A DNA stretch of 64,000 bases, from the NCBI GenBank assembly GCA_019044685.2, contig JAGTXX020000010.1:558001-622000 (forward strand). The letters are read 5' to 3'. The notes beneath the pieces were generated by a model. The model made no database searches and had not been told where the DNA came from. It saw nothing but the letters and a program-made list of their open reading frames with translations. The stretch comes from Nannochloris sp. 'desiccata'. Lineage: Eukaryota; Chlorophyta; Trebouxiophyceae; Chlorellales; Chlorellaceae. The position numbers and the translations under genes are program-made. Below are positions 13,801 to 24,139 of the stretch, one piece after another. The number at the start of each line of letters is the position of its first letter. Position 1 is the stretch's first letter.

Positions 13801-14319
13801 TGTTTACGAGTTTTAAGTGAGGTGGTGGATGGGATGGCAATGGGTGGGAAAAATTGTTTGAGTTTACGGCGGTGTGAACAGCGAGCGCAGGCGGAGATTA
13901 GGCGCCAAAGAGTGAAGGCAAGGAGTAAAAGGACAAAGGCGCCAAGGCCGACAAAAGCTGGCCAAGTGGCGTGTAAGACTGCGTTGGCATAGTATGTAAA
14001 GGTAACTGGTTGGAATAGATCGTTTGGGGTCGGATTATTTGCAAGAGGAGTGGCCTGAAGATTTTTTCGGGGGAAATTGAAAGTGGTGTTTGAGAGGAAG
14101 CAGAGAAAGGAAGAGGAGCGGGAGAAGAGAAGGAATTTTGTAACTTACCCTCCAATTACTGGCAGAGCACTGGGCATCAACTTGGCTCATATTCGTATAT
14201 ATCCAAGGATTGTCAGTTAAGTGTCCAGAAGTTTTGGAAACGCTCTGTTGTGTAGCAACACGGTTTGAATCAGGCAAAGAATTAAGATGAATTCGACATG
14301 GGAGCTCCGAACAAGTTTG
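10825..14319 (-). CDS. Large polytopic membrane protein of the plant tweety/prominin-like type, 5' end unresolved
   Basis: Four exons join in phase: 14149-14319, 13532-14054, 11479-13374 and 10825-11348. They encode about 1037 residues, and a further N-terminal exon, probably with the signal peptide, is missing. The order is a short luminal segment with Cys, TM1 (WPAFVGLGAFVLLLLAFTLW) and a basic loop. TM2 follows (ILSLFFLGVVAGCIYGMV), then a ~500-residue Ala/Thr/Gln-rich helical extracellular region. TM3-TM4 are a close pair (residues FFAVAILLNLILVVGAIMLW and on). A second extracellular loop with Cys, TM5 and a Ser/Pro-rich cytosolic tail complete it. The five-TM pattern with two big helical loops resembles tweety/prominin-type proteins and a plant family of uncharacterised transmembrane proteins. 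Family assignment is inference. Confidence 0.6.
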
Positions 14320-14627
14320 CTAGAATTTGGCAAAATGTCAGAGGGAATCTCTTTGTTAAGATCAATACTTGTCTCCAACACGTCTATTTGCATTTGATTA
14401 TAACGTGCGTGCCTCGAAAGTATTGAAACTGACTCAGCCGAGGCAGTCAAAGTTGTCGACTCGAACGAAAGGAAAGAAGTGTGAGATGGAGCCCTCGCCT
14501 TTTCACCCACCTCCCAGGTTCACGTTTGTCAGCATAATTTCTTCTCATTAAACGTATCTTATCCCAAATACCAACCAATTCTTGCTAAATTTCATTCTCC
14601 CTACTTGCGATCGATCACGTTAAAGTC

Positions 14628-15719
14628 ATGATCAAGTTATTTTCTGTGAAGGTAGGGCAACCTCGCTCGCAGTAGCGATTTGGAATCTTTTTAAAACTAG
14701 CTACGAGATTCTAAAATAGCTGACGCGATATCTATTAATCTTCATTTTGCACAGGAAAAGCAAAAGAAGGATGCTGAAGCCGCAGCAAGTGGCAAAGCTA
14801 TTAAACAAACAGCAGGAGAGCTTCGGCTGCAGAAAGGTAATCTTAGAGCCATAGATATGGTCAGGCTTGGAGTCTGGCTACGTTTCTTTGTTATTTCTCA
14901 TGAAATGCAGCCTTTCAATACTTGACTGATTCCCCGCCATTTCAAAACACTGAAAACAATTCTTCCTCTTTCTTAATAGACATGTCTGAGATAGACCTTC
15001 CCAAGGGCGTCTCCATTAGGTTCCCCGACGGAAATGACAAGATCATGAACTTTGAAATCGTTCTTAAGCCTGATGAAGGCCTTTACAAGTAAGCAGCACT
15101 CTCAGGAAAATTTCCCGTCTTCCGGCGGGTAATGTCAAAACTAACCAGCTCTGCACTAAAAACTAACTACAAACTTATTTTTTTATATTTACTATCAACC
15201 ACCTCATTATCATCTCTAACGTCCCTACCGCAGGAATGGTTCTTTCCTCTTTAGTTTTGCTGTCCCCAATGCCTACCCACACGAACCCCCAAAAGTGAAA
15301 TGCCTCACCAAGGTCTATCACCCTAATATTGACCTTGAAGGCAATGTGTGCTTAAATATCCTTCGTGAAGATTGGAAACCTGTGCTAACGATCACGTCTA
15401 TCGTCTATGGCCTTAATTTTCTCTTCTTGGTAAGATTTATACGATTTATACGATTATTTTTTTTCTTGGGCGGCAATGGAGGAAAAGCTTTCACCCTTCT
15501 CTATGCAATTCTAATAGTATATTATTCTGATTCAACTAATATTCAACTGTCCTTTTTCTTCAGGCTCCTAATCCTGATGATCCTCTCAATAAAGAAGCAG
15601 CTCAGGCTATGCAGAGTAACCCATCTCAATTTGAACGCAACGTTGCTGCATCAATTAGTCGTGGCTGTACTGTGGGGAGTGAATATTTCCCAGCAGCTCG
15701 TGGAGATAGGACTGTTTAA
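14628..15719 (+). CDS. UBE2M: NEDD8-conjugating enzyme E2 (UBC12)
   Basis: Five exons (14628-14651, 14755-14836, 14980-15088, 15234-15429, 15564-15719) give 188 residues with consistent phase. The protein takes NEDD8/RUB from its E1 and passes it to cullins, switching on cullin-RING ligases. The N-terminal extension starts [13 protein letters not shown], the peptide that in this family docks in the NEDD8 E1 and DCN1. The catalytic cysteine is in [16 protein letters not shown], the UBC12 signature. The C-terminus ([17 protein letters not shown]) also matches UBC12. Length is normal (about 183 in human). Confidence 0.95.
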
Positions 15720-15849
15720 TAAGTTAATGATCAGCAATTAGCGTAGAAAGAATAGATAAATAGGTAGATGTGGTTGTAATGTAGGTAATTTTCATGAGAT
15801 TACCCGGGGAGGAGCGGTAAAGCGAGATCAAGGAACATATCTTTTTATT

Positions 15850-16104
15850 TCATTTTTTTGCTTTGATTGTCCGCAATGCTAATACCCCAGTGTAACATAT
15901 AAGCTGTATAAAGTGCGACAGAAAGATCCTAGCGTCTTTCCTAGCATTCGTAACATACCCACTTGCTGTCTCGTTTTCAGCTGAGAAAGCCATTAGAGCT
16001 CCGGGGTCAACAGAGTGTGCTTGAACAAAGCCTCCTGAGGACTTAAACTCTGTTCTTCGACGTTGCTCTTCCTCTTTCGAAGTAGCAACTCGTTGCACCT
16101 TTAA
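15850..16104 (-). CDS. Small hypothetical protein with a C-terminal hydrophobic segment, 5' exon uncertain
   Basis: An open minus-strand exon begins at a good acceptor (pyrimidine tract then CTAAAAG, 16105). It encodes about 84 residues: a charged Glu/Arg helix (SKEEEQRRRTEFKSS), a middle part and a hydrophobic segment (FLSHFIQLICYTGVLAL) before a basic end. No ATG precedes the charged helix within this exon. A possible first exon starts at an ATG near 16312 and reaches a weak donor (ACG then GTGGCT) that would join in phase. I do not recognise the family. The segment could be a tail anchor. Confidence 0.35.
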   Translation of the reverse strand, partial: LKVQRVATSKEEEQRRRTEFKSSGGFVQAHSVDPGALMAFSAENETASGYVTNARKDARIFLSHFIQLICYTGVLALRTIKAKK

Positions 16105-16432
16105 CTTTTAGGTGAGCGGCAGGGGAGAATATAAGGGACTGGAAGTGTTCAGCATCGAGCGGCGCAATCAGAATTCATCGAACCCATCGTGTCAAGTTGG
16201 GTCCATGGAGACTTTTATGCTTGCCCTTATAAATCAGGTTTTAATTTTGAGCGATTTGGGACAGCAGATTGTACAAGCAGCCACCGTTTGCAGCAGAAGG
16301 AGCATCTCCATTAGAGTTCAATTCAGCTGTTCCTAAACTTTAGCAGCCGGAACGTTATTTTATATAACCTCTATTACTTACTCGTTATTTAATTTGCTTC
16401 TGTGCAGTTTTCCGGTGCATAAAGTTGCAAAC

Positions 16433-17018
16433 ATGGCGGACGAGGCTCCCAGAAAAAGGTCGTTCAGGAAATATTCCTACCGCGGTGTGGATCTCGAGCA
16501 GCTGTTGGATATGAGCACTGATGAGCTCGTTGAGCTTTTCGCCGCCCGTCAGCGCCGCAGGTATGTCTAGCAGCTACTTTTAAATTTCATAATTGCATCG
16601 TGGCTGCTTGAGTTGAATTAGTCTTTTAGGCCTATTTTATTCCAGCAAAGGTTCTGATAGTGTGATCAAATATTCTCATTGTCCTCTCCATCCATTGATA
16701 TATTGCAGATTCCAGCGTGGACTTAACCGCAAGTGCCTCGGCCTCGTCAAGAAGCTCCGTAAGGCCAAGAAGGCCGCTGAGGGAACTGGTGAGAAGCCTG
16801 AGCCCGTGCGCACCCATCTCCGTAACATGGTCATCATTCCCGAGATGATTGGATCCGTCCTCGGTGTCTATAATGGCAAGACCTTCAACCAGGTTGAAAT
16901 TAAGCCTGACATGATCGGTCACTACCTTGCTGAGTTCTCCATCTCATACAAGCCCGTCAGTCACGGAAAGGCCGGTATTGGTTCTACCAACTCTTCTCGC
17001 TTCATTCCTCTCAAATAA
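16433..17018 (+). CDS. RPS15: 40S ribosomal protein S15 (uS19)
   Basis: Exons 16433-16560 and 16709-17018 join AG|A to give 145 residues. This is the eukaryotic uS19 protein of the small-subunit head, near the decoding centre. Clear family segments are [39 protein letters not shown] and [20 protein letters not shown]. Codon use is strongly biased to C-ending codons compared with neighbours, as expected for a highly expressed gene. A likely acceptor (TCTGTGCAG near 16407) upstream of the ATG suggests an intron in the 5' UTR. Confidence 0.97.
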
Positions 17019-17344
17019 ACAAAGAATAATAGTGATTGGCAAAAAGCATAGACATGGTGGCATGGCCCTCTCGGCAGCATTTTCAATTTTAATAATTAAT
17101 TGTATAATAACAGGAAATTGTCTGTTGATGGGCCTGTTACTGTAACGCAAAATCTAGCAAAAAAGTAAAAATATGATATTTACAACAAAAGGAAACAACT
17201 TGTCGGACCAAACACTAATATTATTCTAAAAATGCAACCCGCCGCCAGTGCCACCGCCAATTAATCTTTTCAAAACTACTTAACTGTCTAAAATGAACTC
17301 AATACTTAGTTATAGAACTACGCAAGCTCTATTATTCTGTTACT

Positions 17345-18548
17345 TTACTTAGCCTTGTTATCTTCTTCCCTCTTATTCCACACGTCTTGTCCTAACCTCC
17401 ACAAAACCGAAAACAACAATCCTTGCAGGCCGTTTGCCAAAATTTTCGTTTTCAAGCCACGACCCATCAATCCCAACACACCATCCGCTTCAATTACACT
17501 TTTCAGCACCTGTGGGTAGGTCATAGGTACAGTCGCGGTCTGTTTAGTAGTCTTAACTACACGAATGCTATTGGACACGGTATCTGAGACAGCAGAAGCA
17601 CAGAAAACCGATGAAAGCGCTTCTTAAAAGCCTCTTATGCAGCTCATCATACTGTGGCAATGCAGCGTTAAGGGAGTTGAAGACATAGAACCAAGGATAA
17701 TGTCCAGCAAAGGTAGCAGCAGACGCAGCAAGCGCGCCGTGATAGAGCACTGTGGGTCCGCCGACCTTGACTTTTGCACCCAGTGCAGCAAGGCCTCCTT
17801 TACCCTCTACTTGCATGATTGTCTTCATAGCATCTACAGGCATGAGGAAAATACGGAATGCGCCAGCTGCGGCGGATGCGGCCAGTGTTTTCACCCCAAT
17901 AGGCAAATTAACAGTGCTGTCATGACTATCGAGCAAAGCCAAAATACCAGCGTTAGCTGCAGTGTCACCAAAACGACTCATCGGGCCCTGAACAAGCGCA
18001 GGAGCGAGTCCACGGTAAAATCTGACAACCCCCCCTTCTGCATAGAGTTTTTTCAAGGCTTGGGAAGTGGTTAAACCATATCTGTATTGATAATTGATAG
18101 TTGTACGCAGCCACATGAGAGATAAAACATTGAGACCCATTGCAACAGCTCCAGGGATACCACCGCCGAGAGCTTTACGTCCAGCGTTACGGAGGACTTC
18201 ACTTAATGGTTGCGATTCCTTGGCTTGGTAGGCGACTGCAGGGATGAGGCTGTTAAAACGATTTTGTTGCCTCTGATCTTGTTCTTGCGGTGATGGAGAC
18301 CAAGAGGTGCACCCATCCACCACAGTGTGAGGGTGAGCGCGGGTGATCCTGGAACGGATGGAAGAAAAAGGAGTTGGAGTCTCCATAGGAAGGGCGCTAG
18401 CAGCCATTAAAGCAGCAGCAGAGGTGGCACCGTCGCCTCCTTGCAAGCTCATAATTGAAGATGGGGCAGCTGTAGGAAAGCCTTCCCTTTTGGGCCCATA
18501 CAGGGTCCTTTGAACTGATTCTGGGAGTATATTTTGAAATCCAGACAT
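17345..18548 (-). CDS. Mitochondrial-carrier-family membrane protein, reading frame interrupted once
   Basis: The start at 18548 gives MSGFQNILPESVQ. The frame runs through repeats of the carrier fold, including a P-x-D-x-x-K-type signature (MPVDAMKTIMQVEG) and KKLYAEGGVVRFYRGLAPAL. It reaches KRLLRSAFIGF, then is lost at a run of four T (plus-strand AAAA, 17604-17607). The next frame continues with the expected sequence CASAVSDTVSNSIRVVKTTK and runs to a stop at 17345. Removing one base of the run restores one protein of about 400 residues. A 25-nt GT...AG segment across the same place would also restore frame but would delete conserved residues. The long divergent first repeat resembles plant inner-membrane carriers of unknown substrate. 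Confidence 0.75.
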
Positions 18549-19753
18549 GGTGCAGTAGATGTGCCTATCCCTGAAAATAACCAACGGCTGTAATTTGCAA
18601 AGTTCGTTTAAAATTACAAAGATGAGGTTGTTTTATCTCACAGAGAGTACCCTATGGGCCCTGGATCTGCAACAATAGGTTGTTTAGAAGCTACGTTTAT
18701 ATAGTTCTGGCTGATCAACTGTTAGAAACATTGACATAGTCAATTTTTGGTTGGGCTGATTTCTTTGACCTGCGCATGGCTCGGTTCCGAAGAAGTTCTC
18801 AGGATTGTAAAAATCTGATCTGAGTTCCGCTTGTTATAGAAATGATCTCGAGTTACCTTGTTGGCTTTCTTTCATATTATTTGATAAACTCAAGATTACA
18901 GTGTGGTGGTATACAAGTAAAGTAACAAACGACCAGTTCAGGGTAAAAAGGGTGCACCCCTTTCCAAAAAAAAAGAAGGAAGCTCTCAGGAGGTCACCCC
19001 CTGCTCCTTTGCAAATTGCTCTTGGAAAAAGCAGCACACAATACACCTATTGAATTAAAAGAAAACAGAAAAACACGGATCTTCCTTCAGAAATTTTCTA
19101 TTCTACAGTGGTGCCAAGTGGGAAAGAAACACAATATAAGGGAAAATACGAAGAGACGATTTTGATAAAAAGAAAAGAAACCACGACGGTGTTAAATGAA
19201 GGAGTGGCAAGCTCCATAAGAGGTTTGATTTTTATTATACTGGTACGGAAGAACACAAAGAGACACAGACAAAGTACGTGTTCCCAATTTTATGATATAC
19301 AATCTACAAAGGTGCGTGGCGACTTATACGAAATTTCCATTTTCCGAAAAGAAATTCGACAAACAAACAAACAAAAACACTAACGACAAAACAAAAGGAA
19401 AGAACCAGAAAGCGGAAAGAACTTAACGAAGAAGAAAAGCAACGCAAAGCGTTCAGGAAACAACACTAAATGCTAATTCGTTTACGATGCACAAGGGTAT
19501 GAACGCCACATTTAAGATAATATGCTTTTGTAGAATTAAAAGAACAGTGAGCGAACGAGAGGGAGTAGATGATAAGGCAAGATGGGGAGGAAAAGTAGAT
19601 ACGTACGTGGAGTAAAGTTCAGTCGACGTGTATATATAATACATAATTTTAATGGATATATTCATTTAGAAACGGAAAAACATCTTCAAATTTTTGGGTC
19701 GGTCGGTAAGGTGAGTGGTTGGTTGGGTTACTTCTAAAATATACCTTGAAGAG
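18549..19753. other. Gene-free interval between convergent/tandem minus-strand genes
   Basis: About 1.2 kb separates the carrier start from the stop of the RelA/SpoT gene. It holds the 5' flank of the carrier, with a possible 5' UTR acceptor (TTATTTTCAG near 18571), and probably the 3' UTR of the upstream gene. Open frames here are short, A-rich and without recognisable protein features. I see no tRNA. Confidence 0.5.
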
Positions 19754-22102
19754 TTAATTGGCTCGGTTGAGGTCGGCATTTTTCAATTTTTTCGAGAGAC
19801 TGCCAACAGCCATGACATTGCCACTCGCAGGGGCTGGAGTGGTAGAGGTATCTGCATAGAGCTCTACGACGTCCCCAGCTTGTAAAACCGTAGAATACTC
19901 CGTTTCTACATGCCTGTTGACAACTACATGGAGAGACGATCTTGACAAAGGGGCACCAGCACCGCCTTCAGCTCCACAATACTTCAAAAGTTGTCCGACA
20001 GTAGTCCCTGCGGGAAGCTCCGCCACGGAAAATGCACTTCCAGCGACCACTGCAACGAGAGAACGCTGTTCCTCCGGAGGGGTGGGGCGTTGGCCACTTG
20101 CAGCAATGTATTCTTGGAAAGTACGACCTTTACTAGAACCAGGAGAGGTCCCAGGAGCAGCATTCGCGTTACCGCTGGCAGGGGCACCGACTGTTGGATT
20201 TTCCACTTCAGGAGAAGAACCCCCAACTGCGCCATCCATAGAAGCCAAGATGGATGCCAAAGATTGATCTCCATCAGGTGATCCAGAAGGACGGCATTTT
20301 TTATCAAGAAGAACATGTTGAGAAGTCATAAACTTGGCCCAGTTAGCTTCCCTAGCTGCACCAATACCAACGCCACCGTCTTTGGCGGAACCGGCAATTG
20401 CAGCAATAGAAGGCGCAGCAGCAGAGGAAGCTACAGCACGTTCTTTATACTTCCAGTGTGCCGCTTCAGCACCGTATTCTGCCAAGTAATGCATTTTATC
20501 TGTACGAATTTGAATTTCTACTAAATGACCATCGCCCGGGTCAGCAACAGCATGCAAACTCTGATATCCATTAGCTTTAGGAGCTTTAATATAGTTTTTA
20601 GATTCTCCCACCATTCCCCATGCCTTTTCTACTGCACGGAGGGCAAGATAGCAATCTTCACGAGTCTTCACGATCACTCGGAGACCTCTTACATCCCGGA
20701 CATGATCAGCAGAGTAGCCTTTTGTCTCCATTTTCTTAAAGACACCCCAGAGATGCTTTGGGCGGCCAGAAAGGTCAAGATACTCAACGCCCACCTCCTG
20801 GAGCTGTGCACGGAGAGCATCGACGAGAGCTACAAGTTTTGTAGGTTCTTGTACTGCTTCCAACCGATCACGGAGCTCAGCGTACTCAGCAGGGCGCAAA
20901 GTACGGAATGCGCGATCTTCGAGCTCAGCTTTAAGAGACCACACACCAAGACGGTTGGCCAAGGGGGCCCAAACTTCTAATCCTTCAGCAGCAATGCGGT
21001 GACGGCGGGCAGCACGGTCACTGGCGACAGCATGAGAACCCCAACTAGGGCGGGGAATGCCAGCACTGGCAGTACCTACTACTCTTGCTTCTTGCAAAGC
21101 GACTGCAAGACGAACAAGCAGCGCACGAGGAGGCCCGTGAGCTACAAGCATACCTACCAAATGAGAAGCCACTCCAAACTCTCCAGCAGCCGCAGAAGGA
21201 TCCTTTGCTGTGTTTTTGAGCGCAGTCGAGTTACTGGCGCTTCTATATTTTTGGCAAATGTATCCCATATGAGAGACACGTTGGACAAGTTCAAAGGCTT
21301 CGTCGTTACGAAGCATGTCACGAAGCTGAGGTTCAGAAAACATGGTGCGATCCAAAGCGTCATGCAATAATGCACCAGCAACAGCTACTTCATCAGCTCC
21401 AAGCTCTGCGAGAATAACAGCAGCACCAGCACAGCGTGCAAATGCAGCTTCTCCACGAGGGTTATCAGCGTGAAGCTGGTGTGCAGCACGGGCAATGCTA
21501 AAGGCCTGGATGACAAGTGGTTCGCTGAAAACTGCAAACTGGCCTTGAAGCTGTTTAAGCAAGGTGTTATCAGGTTTCTTTGTTACCTCGGCAGTCCGGG
21601 ACTGGACAGAAGCAGGTTTTACTGCAGATTCAGCTTGCACCTGGGCTTCCAGACGCTCTGCAAGGGATGCAAGAGCAGGGGAAGCAGGGATGGGTCGAGC
21701 GAGGGTGCTCAAATTATCGACAGAAAGCTGGCGAGAAAGGAGACTAGGAGCACGATTGGTATCTTTTCCAGGTGACAGAGGAGGACTGGTGCCAGTAGTA
21801 GCAGTCTCACCGCCAGGAGCTTCAAAACCTTCTACTTTTACATAAGACGCAGATTTTGGGAGGCTGCGGGTTGGGGCTATTGTTTGACCAGAAGCAGCGA
21901 CAGAGGCTGAGTTTCTACTAAGGCCTGATCTCCAACTTTCACTTTCAATTACACTAGAGCTTCCATGGGGATAGGAGCCCACCTCGTTATTGTCTGTTGA
22001 GCGGAATGCTACAACTCCATTTCCAGAGGGCTTCCTTGGGCGGGAAGGTGTATGCTGGGGCGGCGTGGACGCCAAAGGCGCCGAAACAAGCGCCGTTTGC
22101 AT
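19754..22102 (-). CDS. RSH: Plastid RelA/SpoT homologue: (p)ppGpp synthetase with degenerate hydrolase domain
   Basis: A single exon encodes 782 residues starting MQTALVSAPLASTPP, a Ser/Pro/Arg-rich plastid-transit-like N-terminus. The pseudo-HD domain (about 200-360) contains HDALDRT at 247-253. The synthetase domain (about 370-560) has GRPKHLWGVFKKMETKG, VRDVRGLRVIV, YIKAPKANGYQSLHA, VEIQIRT and EYGAEAAHWKYKE. A TGS-like domain lies near 690-765. Active hydrolases have HDxxED and an LADRLHNMRT-type segment. Here ED is DR, and the latter segment reads VRLAVALQEARVV, so hydrolysis is probably lost while synthesis is retained. This resembles synthetase-only plant RSH4/CRSH types, but no calcium-binding EF-hands are seen. 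It would make the stringent-response alarmone in the plastid. Confidence 0.88.
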   Translation of the reverse strand: MQTALVSAPLASTPPQHTPSRPRKPSGNGVVAFRSTDNNEVGSYPHGSSSVIESESWRSGLSRNSASVAASGQTIAPTRSLPKSASYVKVEGFEAPGGETATTGTSPPLSPGKDTNRAPSLLSRQLSVDNLSTLARPIPASPALASLAERLEAQVQAESAVKPASVQSRTAEVTKKPDNTLLKQLQGQFAVFSEPLVIQAFSIARAAHQLHADNPRGEAAFARCAGAAVILAELGADEVAVAGALLHDALDRTMFSEPQLRDMLRNDEAFELVQRVSHMGYICQKYRSASNSTALKNTAKDPSAAAGEFGVASHLVGMLVAHGPPRALLVRLAVALQEARVVGTASAGIPRPSWGSHAVASDRAARRHRIAAEGLEVWAPLANRLGVWSLKAELEDRAFRTLRPAEYAELRDRLEAVQEPTKLVALVDALRAQLQEVGVEYLDLSGRPKHLWGVFKKMETKGYSADHVRDVRGLRVIVKTREDCYLALRAVEKAWGMVGESKNYIKAPKANGYQSLHAVADPGDGHLVEIQIRTDKMHYLAEYGAEAAHWKYKERAVASSAAAPSIAAIAGSAKDGGVGIGAAREANWAKFMTSQHVLLDKKCRPSGSPDGDQSLASILASMDGAVGGSSPEVENPTVGAPASGNANAAPGTSPGSSKGRTFQEYIAASGQRPTPPEEQRSLVAVVAGSAFSVAELPAGTTVGQLLKYCGAEGGAGAPLSRSSLHVVVNRHVETEYSTVLQAGDVVELYADTSTTPAPASGNVMAVGSLSKKLKNADLNRAN

Positions 22103-22943
22103 CCTTTACGTCGCCCTAAAAAGTCTAAACAACTGCAAATAATAAGGTTGGACAAAAAGCAAAGTTAGGTCAAAGGAGTGAATCAACAATGAACGCGCCC
22201 TTGGGAAAACGATGAGATCTCTGGCGTAGACCCTCGCCAATGATTAGAGAGAAAGATATAGTGCAATATCAGAGGCCTGGGGTACGTCGGGAGGGCTTTG
22301 ACTTCCTAGGTGCAGTAACCCCTCTGGGATCCAAAGGTCGACGACTCTACAACCTCCAACCCTGCTGCTCCGGCTGTTTTGCACTCTGAATATTGATACC
22401 GATATTACTTACGTTGGTTGGGCTCGCTTTGGAGCTACAAAGAACAACTTCTCGGGAACTAGTTTAAATTCTGGCAAATTCCTAGTCTTCGGTTGGTCAC
22501 GTTGAAGGCTCAATGGCCTTCAGGTATATTTCTTTAGTTTAGAAATGATTTATATAGGCGGGTACTACGTTTCGGAGAGCTTATATCGCGGAAGCAAAAC
22601 TCCTACTGAGTTGGCTGGAAGCTGGCCGACTCAATCGAGTGACTCAGCGACTGTTGCGATTCTCTGCTCGATTGTGCTGGCGAGAGGGGACCTCTTCTAC
22701 CCTATTATCTCTTCATTATGAATTCAAGACTATATATCTCAGTGTCTTACATGCTAATTCAATGCTAAGATAATCTAAATTGAGGAACAAATGACATTAT
22801 ATCTTCTCAGGGTTTGTTTTCCAGCCACGCCGTCGCTCGCTACTCTCCAAAATTGTACTAATAAAACTGTACCAAAATGGTACCAACAAAACTGTGATTA
22901 TACCAGCTGTACTACTATAATGCACAACTATGAAACTCCTTTC
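22103..22943. other. Gene-free interval upstream of the RelA/SpoT homologue
   Basis: This ~840-bp stretch contains the promoter of the RSH gene and the 3' flank of the next minus-strand gene. Near 22859-22893 a short AATAAAACTGTACCAAAATGG-like block is partly repeated (ACTAATAAAACTGTACC, then ACCAACAAAACTGTG). I see no coding frame or structured RNA. Confidence 0.45.
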
Positions 22944-23801
22944 CTAAACCTTAAATAAATTAGACCACGCCTGTACCATAACATATAGCAGCGTGATTGC
23001 CCCAATGAAGAATACTGCATCGTCCTTGAAAGAATCCTGCTGCTGGAAGAATTTCATAGGATCATTCGCTGAAGGCTCTATAGACCCACCACCATCATCA
23101 TCTACGCTGGTTAAGCTATCCAAAATACTATTAGTTGTTTGGGCCGCATCGGCACTACCGGTTTTCAGAGCAAAGGCAATTTTTGCCAAATTAAAGGCAG
23201 CTGCTGCGGGAAGAGAGCAGCGATATAAATCCCACTTATCAATATGCGTTTCTACCTGCCCAGTAAGGAGATTCATAGTAATGATAGTGGTCATATCAAT
23301 GTCTACTGAGAGAGATTTAATATTTCCTTGTAGACGCCAATCAAGTTGAGCTGTTGCCCCATCGAGCATTTTCAATTTTTTAACGGTCACAACCGGAGAT
23401 TCTACATATTTAGATACGAAATTTAAGCTTTTGTACCCGTCTCTGCCTTTAAAGCTGCGGAAACCCTTGTATTCTAAAACTGTGCTGGAAAAAAGAGAGC
23501 GGGTCCAAACGCCATTGGCTCTTATGAGATCGTTAGCGAGACTTCTGACAGTCATTTCTACAGCAGGACTGCTGGTGCATATGAAATTGTCGCAGTAATT
23601 ACGGTCAAGGTTTTCAATTTCTTGTTGGTCGGATTGGGAGGCAGCGAGGCGAGCAGGGAAGATCTGGTGTTGTCGGCAATGGGGAATAGCAGAGGTAAAA
23701 GGACGCTGAGAAGCAGCAGAAAAGGGGCTGGGATTGCGGGATCGGGATGCACTAGGTACTACGACCTGCAGAATGGAGCAGGCTGCTATAGCGCTACTCA
23801 T
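22944..23801 (-). CDS. Plastid-targeted protein with a DUF2358-like domain
   Basis: A single exon encodes 285 residues. The N-terminus (MSSAIAACSILQVVVPSASR) is Ser/Arg-rich without acids, like a transit peptide. Residues about 65-215 resemble the NTF2-like DUF2358 domain of plastid proteins, with YCDNFICTSSPAVEMTVRSL, a central SFKGRDGYKSLNFV and a late DWRLQGNIKS. The C-terminus has a hydrophobic segment (DAVFFIGAITLLYVMVQAW), probably a thylakoid or envelope anchor. The molecular role of this family is not established. The domain call rests on pattern, not a search. Confidence 0.55.
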   Translation of the reverse strand: MSSAIAACSILQVVVPSASRSRNPSPFSAASQRPFTSAIPHCRQHQIFPARLAASQSDQQEIENLDRNYCDNFICTSSPAVEMTVRSLANDLIRANGVWTRSLFSSTVLEYKGFRSFKGRDGYKSLNFVSKYVESPVVTVKKLKMLDGATAQLDWRLQGNIKSLSVDIDMTTIITMNLLTGQVETHIDKWDLYRCSLPAAAAFNLAKIAFALKTGSADAAQTTNSILDSLTSVDDDGGGSIEPSANDPMKFFQQQDSFKDDAVFFIGAITLLYVMVQAWSNLFKV

Positions 23802-24139
23802 TTTCTACTAATTGGGGATCAGTTTAATTTAAGTTACTTTTGTCCTTTATTAGACAGAGAAGGCGAGGAAGACACCGTGAGGTAATTGATCAAGACAACT
23901 TTCGTTAAAAACTTTATAACTATGTGACGAAACCAGCTTTGAAGCGGTCTAAAGCTTGTGGCAGAGCAGGTTTTGAAATCTATTTTTCAAGATATCAAGT
24001 TGAAGAAAGCAGCCCTTTGAGAGCCGCTTAGAACCTTTCTCATAGTTCCGTCCATTTTACTAAAATTTTGGGACTGTTGACTACATTTAAAGGGGCCAAA
24101 AGCATGCGCAACAATCCTCGTGGAGCATATTTCTGAGAA

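Noticed and set aside
19108..19383. Plus-strand open frame of 91 codons in the gap before the RelA/SpoT gene
   Set aside because: It is Lys/Thr-rich from A-rich DNA, has no domain or splice partner, and lies in the likely 3' flank of the opposite-strand gene.
20315..21370. Plus-strand open frames inside the RelA/SpoT gene
   Set aside because: They are antisense shadows of a well-supported single-exon gene.
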